A DNA stretch of 64,000 nt from Kumtagia sp963839725. GTDB taxonomy: Bacteria; Pseudomonadota; Alphaproteobacteria; Rhizobiales; Rhizobiaceae. The position numbers were made by a program, and so were the translations under genes. Below are positions 59,194 to 64,000 of this stretch, piece after piece. How positions within the stretch are numbered: position 1 is the first letter of the stretch; each line of letters opens with the position of its first letter. A model generated the notes under the pieces. It worked only from the letters and a program-made list of their open reading frames with translations. It was not told the DNA's origin and searched no databases. The stretch spans positions 248,001 to 312,000 of the forward strand of contig CAWIWT010000022.1 of the NCBI GenBank assembly GCA_963839725.1, read 5' to 3'.

Positions 59194-59735
59194 CTTGGTC
59201 TCTCCATTCGCGCTCTGCAAAGCGCGCAGTCAGGCATCCGCGCACGGGCTCGGCCTCGCGGTCGCGGAGGTGGACAAAGGCGGGACGAATGTCTCATGGA
59301 ACCAGCCGGTGGAGACCCCGGAACCATGAAACGCCGTCTCGCGGCGATGAACCTAGGCCAGCCCGGCTTCGGTTCGCTTTGTCTGCCTTGGATTGGATGG
59401 GAGACCCGTCCGCACTGCAGGCAATGATGGTGTGCCTCTTCAGTAACCCCGGTCTTTGGACGACCGGAAGAGAACCAGAAAGGCCCGCACCGTCGTTGCT
59501 TCAAGGTGTCCTCGATTTGGCGGTTGGCCGCTAAATCGACTGGAGGGGTTAGCTCCAGTTACCTTACCGATTTCCTCGCCATTCGAGGGACCGGCGGACA
59601 CCCACAGGCACGTGCGACTTTGGGCAACGGCACATATAGAAAACGCGTCCTTCACAATCAATTAAAATCGCACCCCGGGTTGAATTTTTTTGGACTGCGA
59701 ACAATCCTGCGCGCATTGTATTCGTGGAGTGAACG
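59194..59735 (-). promoter_or_regulatory. Long leader of the ornithine decarboxylase gene; candidate speF-type RNA
   Basis: No gene is supported in these 540 bases. The minus strand near 59430-59380 reads GAAGAGGCACACCATCATTG and then CCTGCAGTGCGGACGGGTCT, followed by GC-rich pairing segments. Next to the start codon a stem CGCGCT (59209-59214) / AGCGCG (59221-59226) ends about four bases before the ribosome binding site. Alphaproteobacterial ornithine decarboxylase genes are known to have a conserved structured speF leader (Rfam RF00518). Position and size fit, but I did not align the sequence to the model. Confidence 0.4.
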
Positions 59736-61071
59736 ATGAGCCACGCCGGCGATCCATACAACGCCTTCCTCGACAGCCCGCAAACCGCTGTTTCCAATAA
59801 GGAATCCGGACCACTTGAGGGTTTGACCCTGGCCGTAAAGGACATATTCGATGTCGAGGGCTATCGCACCGGCTGCGGCAACCCGCGCAAGTTCGCCGAG
59901 GCTGCAATCGCCAGCCGCAGCGCCAGCTGTGTCAAAGCCCTGCTTGATTCGGGCGCGCGATTCGTCGGCAAGACCCTTACGGACGAAATGGCGTATTCGC
60001 TGTTCGGGCAGAACATCCATTTTCCGCTGCCGATCAACCCGAAAGCGCCGGACCGGTATACGGGCGGCTCGTCTTGCGGATCGGCGGCGGCGGTTGCCGG
60101 CGGGTTGGTGGATATCGCACTCGGCTCCGACACCGGCGGCTCTATACGCGCGCCGGCGAGCTTCTGCGGCTTGATCGGATTGCGGACGACGCATGGGCTC
60201 ATCCCGATCGACGGCGCCATGCCGGTCGCACCGTCGCTCGATACGGTCGGCTGGTTTGCCAAGGATGTCGATACATACGAAGCGGTGGCGCGCGTGATGT
60301 TGCCCTCCCCTTTGCAGGAAGATACCCCCACCCCTAACCCCTCCCCACAAGGGGGAGGGGAACCAACGCTGCTCCCCCACACCCAATCGCCACCGGTGTT
60401 GGGCTACCTCAGAGGTGACGGCCGCGACCGAAGCCCCCTCCCCCTTGTGGGGAGGGGTTAGGGGTGGGGATACGAGCTTCATATTTCACAGCATCGACAC
60501 GCTCGACGACTTCCTGCTTGCTGAAGCCGTCGCGGAATACGACCGCATGCGCGGGCGGTTCGGTCATTCCATCACCGCCTTCAAGGGCTGGCCGTTCTCA
60601 TCGACGCCGGACGAGCTCTACTTCTGTTTCCGCAACATCCAGGCCTACGAAGCCTGGCAGGCGCATGGCGCATGGATATCGGCCAATGCGACGTCGCTGG
60701 GCGGAGCGACGCGCCACCGCTTCGAGTTCGGCAAGGGCGTAACCTTGGATACGCTCGAGGCCGAGCGTGCCCGCCGCGCCGCCTTCCGCGCGGAATTCGC
60801 GAGCTTCTTGAGCGACGGCGCAATGCTCGTCCTGCCGACGGTGCCGGGCGCTTCGCCGCTGAAGGCTTCGCCGGAGGCACTGCCAGCCTATCGCGAGCGC
60901 GCGCTGCACCTGCTCTGCCTCTCCGGCCTGTCGGGCTTCCCGCAGATAACCGTGCCCGTGGGTACGGTTGACGGCGCACCGTTCGGTCTCTCCATCATCG
61001 GGCCTGCGGGCAGCGATCTCGCGCTGATCGGTCTTGCCCGCGACTTCCTCGCCAACGCCGCAAAGAGCTGA
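59736..61071 (+). pseudogene. Amidase signature enzyme disrupted by a palindromic element
   Basis: The ATG at 59736 (GGAG upstream) starts an amidase with the catalytic triad in its first part: Lys35 in L-A-V-K-D-I-F-D, cis-Ser112 in G-G-S-S-C-G-S-A-A-A-V-A-G-G and Ser136 in G-S-D-T-G-G-S-I-R-A-P. At 60322 a palindromic element of about 150 bp begins and carries a TAG (60459-60461), ending the frame. Homology resumes after 60474 (I-F-H-S-I-D-T-L-D-D-F, W-P-F-S-S-T-P-D-E-L, E-A-W-Q-A-H-G-A-W-I) to the natural end at 61071. The two parts together match one amidase of about 400 residues. As it stands only a truncated protein of 241 residues would be made. Confidence 0.85.
60322..60474. repeat. 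Palindromic element (MITE-like) within the amidase gene
   Basis: Terminal arms of about 38 bases are inverted copies: ATACCCCCACCCCTAACCCC and on to 60361, versus its complement from 60435 to 60474. The centre is about 73 bases. The arms begin near GATAC at both ends. It has no coding capacity. Insertion directly into a gene shows that the family has been mobile. Confidence 0.8.
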
Positions 61072-61076
61072 CCAAG

Positions 61077-61976
<900 letters not shown>

Positions 61977-62059
61977 CGATTTGGTGAATGACCCAGTCCC
62001 ATTTTCGCCCCGATTGTGGTAATCCTGTGCGACGCAAATCGCTCCGGACAACGCCCAGG

Positions 62060-62725
62060 ATGCATCTTCCACGAAAGCTCGCAACGGCTGCCGTATCGGC
62101 CATGCTGATCGCCGCATCGGCTGCGCCGGCATTTGCGCACCCGCACGTCTTTGCCGAAGCGCGGCTCGAGGTGATGGTCAATCCGGACCAGACGGTGAAA
62201 TCGCTGCGGCACCTGTGGCGCTTCGACGACCTGTTCTCCTCCACCGTCCTGATGGAGTTCGACAAGAATTCCGACCTGAAGCTTGACGATGCCGAGCTGC
62301 AGGATGTTGCGAACACGGTCCACCAATCGCTCGCCGAGTACAAGTATTTCCAGGTCGTTACTGCCGGCGGCAAGGATGTCGAAATGCAGCCGCCGCCATC
62401 GCTGATGGCCAATTTCGAGAATGAACAGCTGATCATCCTGTTCGAATCGGCGCCGAAGCAGCCGTTGAAGCTCGCCGGCAAGTTGGATTTCGGTGTCTAT
62501 GACCCGACCTTCTTTACCGCGATCGATTTCGCCGAGGACAGCAACCTGACGGTGGATGCCATGCCGGCCGCCTGCAAGAGCAGCGTCATCCGGCCCGATC
62601 CTGACGAGGTCCTCAGCCAGAATCAATCGACGCTGACCGACGCATTCTTCAACGACCCGGCCGGCACCGACATGAGCAAGATATTTGCCACACGCCTTGA
62701 GCTCACCTGCCAGGCGAGTGGCTAG
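62060..62725 (+). CDS. DUF1007 periplasmic protein
   Basis: The protein is 221 residues from ATG 62060; an ATG at 61988 would add 24 residues and spoil the signal peptide. The signal peptide (MHLPRKLATAAVSAMLIAAS then A-A-P-A-F-A) ends at H-P-H-V-F. H-P-H-V-F-A-E-A-R at the mature N-terminus, the D-K-N-S-D-L-K-L-D-D-A-E EF-hand-like stretch and F-Y-D-P-T-F pattern are DUF1007 hallmarks. DUF1007 is found with NicO/RcnA-type nickel-cobalt or zinc exporters, as here, where it precedes the exporter by 202 bases. It is presumed to bind metal in the periplasm and work with the exporter. Confidence 0.88.
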   Translation: MHLPRKLATAAVSAMLIAASAAPAFAHPHVFAEARLEVMVNPDQTVKSLRHLWRFDDLFSSTVLMEFDKNSDLKLDDAELQDVANTVHQSLAEYKYFQVVTAGGKDVEMQPPPSLMANFENEQLIILFESAPKQPLKLAGKLDFGVYDPTFFTAIDFAEDSNLTVDAMPAACKSSVIRPDPDEVLSQNQSTLTDAFFNDPAGTDMSKIFATRLELTCQASG

Positions 62726-62740
62726 TTGAAGGGGTATGTT

Positions 62741-62887
62741 GCGCTGCCCCTCACCCTCACCCCGTAAGAACGGGGAGAGGGGGCATCCGCGTCGCAGCTC
62801 TTCGCCACCGCCGGCAATTGGCGAAAGCAGCACAACGTGTCCCCTCTCCCCGTTCTTACGGGGAGAGGGAAGGGTGAGGGGCAGCGC
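62741..62887. repeat. Palindromic element between DUF1007 and NicO genes
   Basis: GCGCTGCCCCTCACCCTCAC and onward to 62781 is matched in inverse by 62840-62887, ending GTGAGGGGCAGCGC. The arms are about 42-46 bases, with an inner stem TTCGCCA / TGGCGAA. It is related in style, not in sequence, to the elements at 57512 and 60322. It may end transcription between the two genes. Confidence 0.78.
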
Positions 62888-62927
62888 CGATAGTCAAAGG
62901 AATTGCCGAAACGGCAAGGGAAATGAC

Positions 62928-64000
62928 ATGAAGACTTGGACGATCCGGTTAGTTTTCACCCTCCTCACCATCGCCTATGTCGCAAGCCATTTCCTGCATC
63001 CGGCGCACGCTCAGAGTTCGCTTGGCATCGGCACGAATGAGGCGATGGTACCATCCACCGGGCTGTTCGGCGGTATCATGAACTGGATCAACGTCCAGCA
63101 GCAGGGCTTCTATCGCTCGCTGACGACGGCGCTGAAGGCGATGCGCGAGGATGGCAGCCAGTTGGGGATCCTGGTCGGCCTTTCCTTTGCCTATGGCATC
63201 TTCCACGCCGCCGGCCCTGGGCACGGCAAGGCGGTGATTTCCTCCTACATGCTCGCCAATGAAGTGGCGTTGAGACGCGGCATCATGCTGTCCTTCGTCT
63301 CAGCCTTCCTGCAGGCGCTGACGGCGATTGCCGTCATGACGCTGGTGTTCCTTGTGCTGCGCGGAACCGCGGTATCGATGACGGACGCGACGTGGTTTCT
63401 CGAAGTCGCCAGCTATGCGTTGATCACCTTGTTCGGCGCGTGGCTGCTCTGGAAGAAGGCCTGGCCGCACGTTACGGGGCTTTTCGGCTTCAATCCCGCC
63501 GTCAGCCTTTCTGCCGCGCATGCCCATAGTCTTTCGCATGCCCATGCCGGCCACGCGCACGCGGCAGCGCATGCTCACGTGCACCGCGCACATTACGACG
63601 GCGATCATGCCGGCCATGTGCATGCTCACGCGCACGTTACGGCCCATAATCACAGCCACCACGCCGATGACGGCCACTCAAACGCAGCGCACGCCCATAC
63701 TCATGGCCACCATGGCCACAGCCACTCCGCCGGCGAAGTCTGCGAAACCTGCGGCCATTCGCACGCGCCCGATCCCTCAATGCTCTCCGGCGACCGTTTC
63801 GACTGGCGGACTGCCTGGTCGGCGGTTGCCGCTGTCGGGCTTCGCCCATGTTCCGGCGCGTTGATCGTGCTGTCCTTTGCCTTCCTCAATGGACTGTTTG
63901 TGGGCGGCGTGCTGTCGGTGTTCGCAATGGCGATCGGCACGGCAATTACCGTTTCGCTGCTCGCCACCCTTGCTGTGACCGCGAAGAACTGGGCGGTGGC
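62928..64000 (+). CDS. NicO/RcnA-type metal exporter, 5' part (runs off window end)
   Basis: The gene is open from ATG 62928 to the window end (357 codons). It has an N-terminal signal/TM (MKTWTIRLVFTLLTIAYVAS), then motifs of the NicO family: H-A-A-G-P-G-H-G-K-A-V in the first core helix pair and R-P-C-S-G-A-L-I-V in the second. Between them a cytosolic loop of about 90 residues is packed with histidines (S-H-A-H-A-G-H-A-H-A-A-A-H-A-H-V-H), a metal-sensing or buffering stretch, plus C-E-T-C-G-H-S-H. It exports Ni2+, Co2+ or related ions. DUF1007 upstream and a palindromic element in the gap complete the unit. Confidence 0.9.
   Translation, partial: MKTWTIRLVFTLLTIAYVASHFLHPAHAQSSLGIGTNEAMVPSTGLFGGIMNWINVQQQGFYRSLTTALKAMREDGSQLGILVGLSFAYGIFHAAGPGHGKAVISSYMLANEVALRRGIMLSFVSAFLQALTAIAVMTLVFLVLRGTAVSMTDATWFLEVASYALITLFGAWLLWKKAWPHVTGLFGFNPAVSLSAAHAHSLSHAHAGHAHAAAHAHVHRAHYDGDHAGHVHAHAHVTAHNHSHHADDGHSNAAHAHTHGHHGHSHSAGEVCETCGHSHAPDPSMLSGDRFDWRTAWSAVAAVGLRPCSGALIVLSFAFLNGLFVGGVLSVFAMAIGTAITVSLLATLAVTAKNWAV

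Noticed and set aside
58009..59427. A 472-codon plus-strand frame opposite the decarboxylase
   Set aside because: Composition is that of an antisense frame and the minus strand encodes a complete fold III decarboxylase.

Overview
The window is GC-rich chromosomal DNA from an alphaproteobacterium. The best fit is Rhizobiales, near Mesorhizobium or another Phyllobacteriaceae. This rests on the mix of families (GcvA-type LysR, DUF1127, NnrU, DUF3141, multi-GAF kinases with REC-cyclase partners, a group IV ornithine decarboxylase, DUF1007 next to a NicO metal exporter) and on intergenic palindromic mosaic repeats typical of rhizobia. This is recognition by eye; no database search was run.

Layout. 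0-6.4 kb: a divergent SRPBCC / ArsR-SRPBCC regulatory unit with two operator-like palindromes, a decayed CsoR-like stub, an MFS transporter, a DUF1127 / LysR pair, a broken phage-type HTH gene, DUF4239 and NnrU. 6.5-11.5 kb: a TetR-MFP-RND efflux operon. 11.9-16.1 kb: a SAM-cyclase-ATPase-TPR regulator, a dead serine recombinase scrap and an unusual DUF411 protein. 16.5-24.3 kb: three tandem Tat-exported NMT1/THI5-like binding proteins, a Sco protein, then a histidine kinase, a receiver protein and a REC-cyclase. 24.5-32.7 kb: a PBP1A-type enzyme, a barrel-like protein, a LuxR regulator, a DUF4114 protein beside a scrap of a type I secretion adaptor, and a GFA protein. 33-38 kb: a polyphosphate and anion group (SulP, PPK2, CYTH-CHAD, SixA) flanked by two related transposase remnants. 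38.5-44.4 kb: a hypothetical gene, DUF3141, phosphotransacetylase, acetate kinase and FabI. 44.5-51 kb: an S10 peptidase and a second kinase / receiver / REC-cyclase module paralogous to the first. 51-57 kb: catabolic genes (BKACE, a truncated QuiC-like gene, PcaD, a truncated PcaC), a TolB-like propeller, a D-threonine aldolase-like enzyme, a D-lyxose isomerase-like cupin and an SCP2 protein. 57-64 kb: a GNAT gene carrying a palindromic element in frame, ornithine decarboxylase with a long leader, an amidase split by a palindromic element, a LysR regulator, DUF1007 and a His-rich NicO exporter running off the end.

Two themes stand out. First, at least eight otherwise well-preserved genes carry one single-base frameshift each, and four neighbouring genes of the 16.5-22.8 kb group (two binding proteins, Sco, kinase) are all shifted in the +1 direction. 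In the two binding proteins the shift is at exactly the same alignment column. Sequence error is the null explanation, but the pattern deserves checking. Second, palindromic repeats have entered coding sequence at least twice: in frame in the GNAT gene, and disruptively in the amidase gene.
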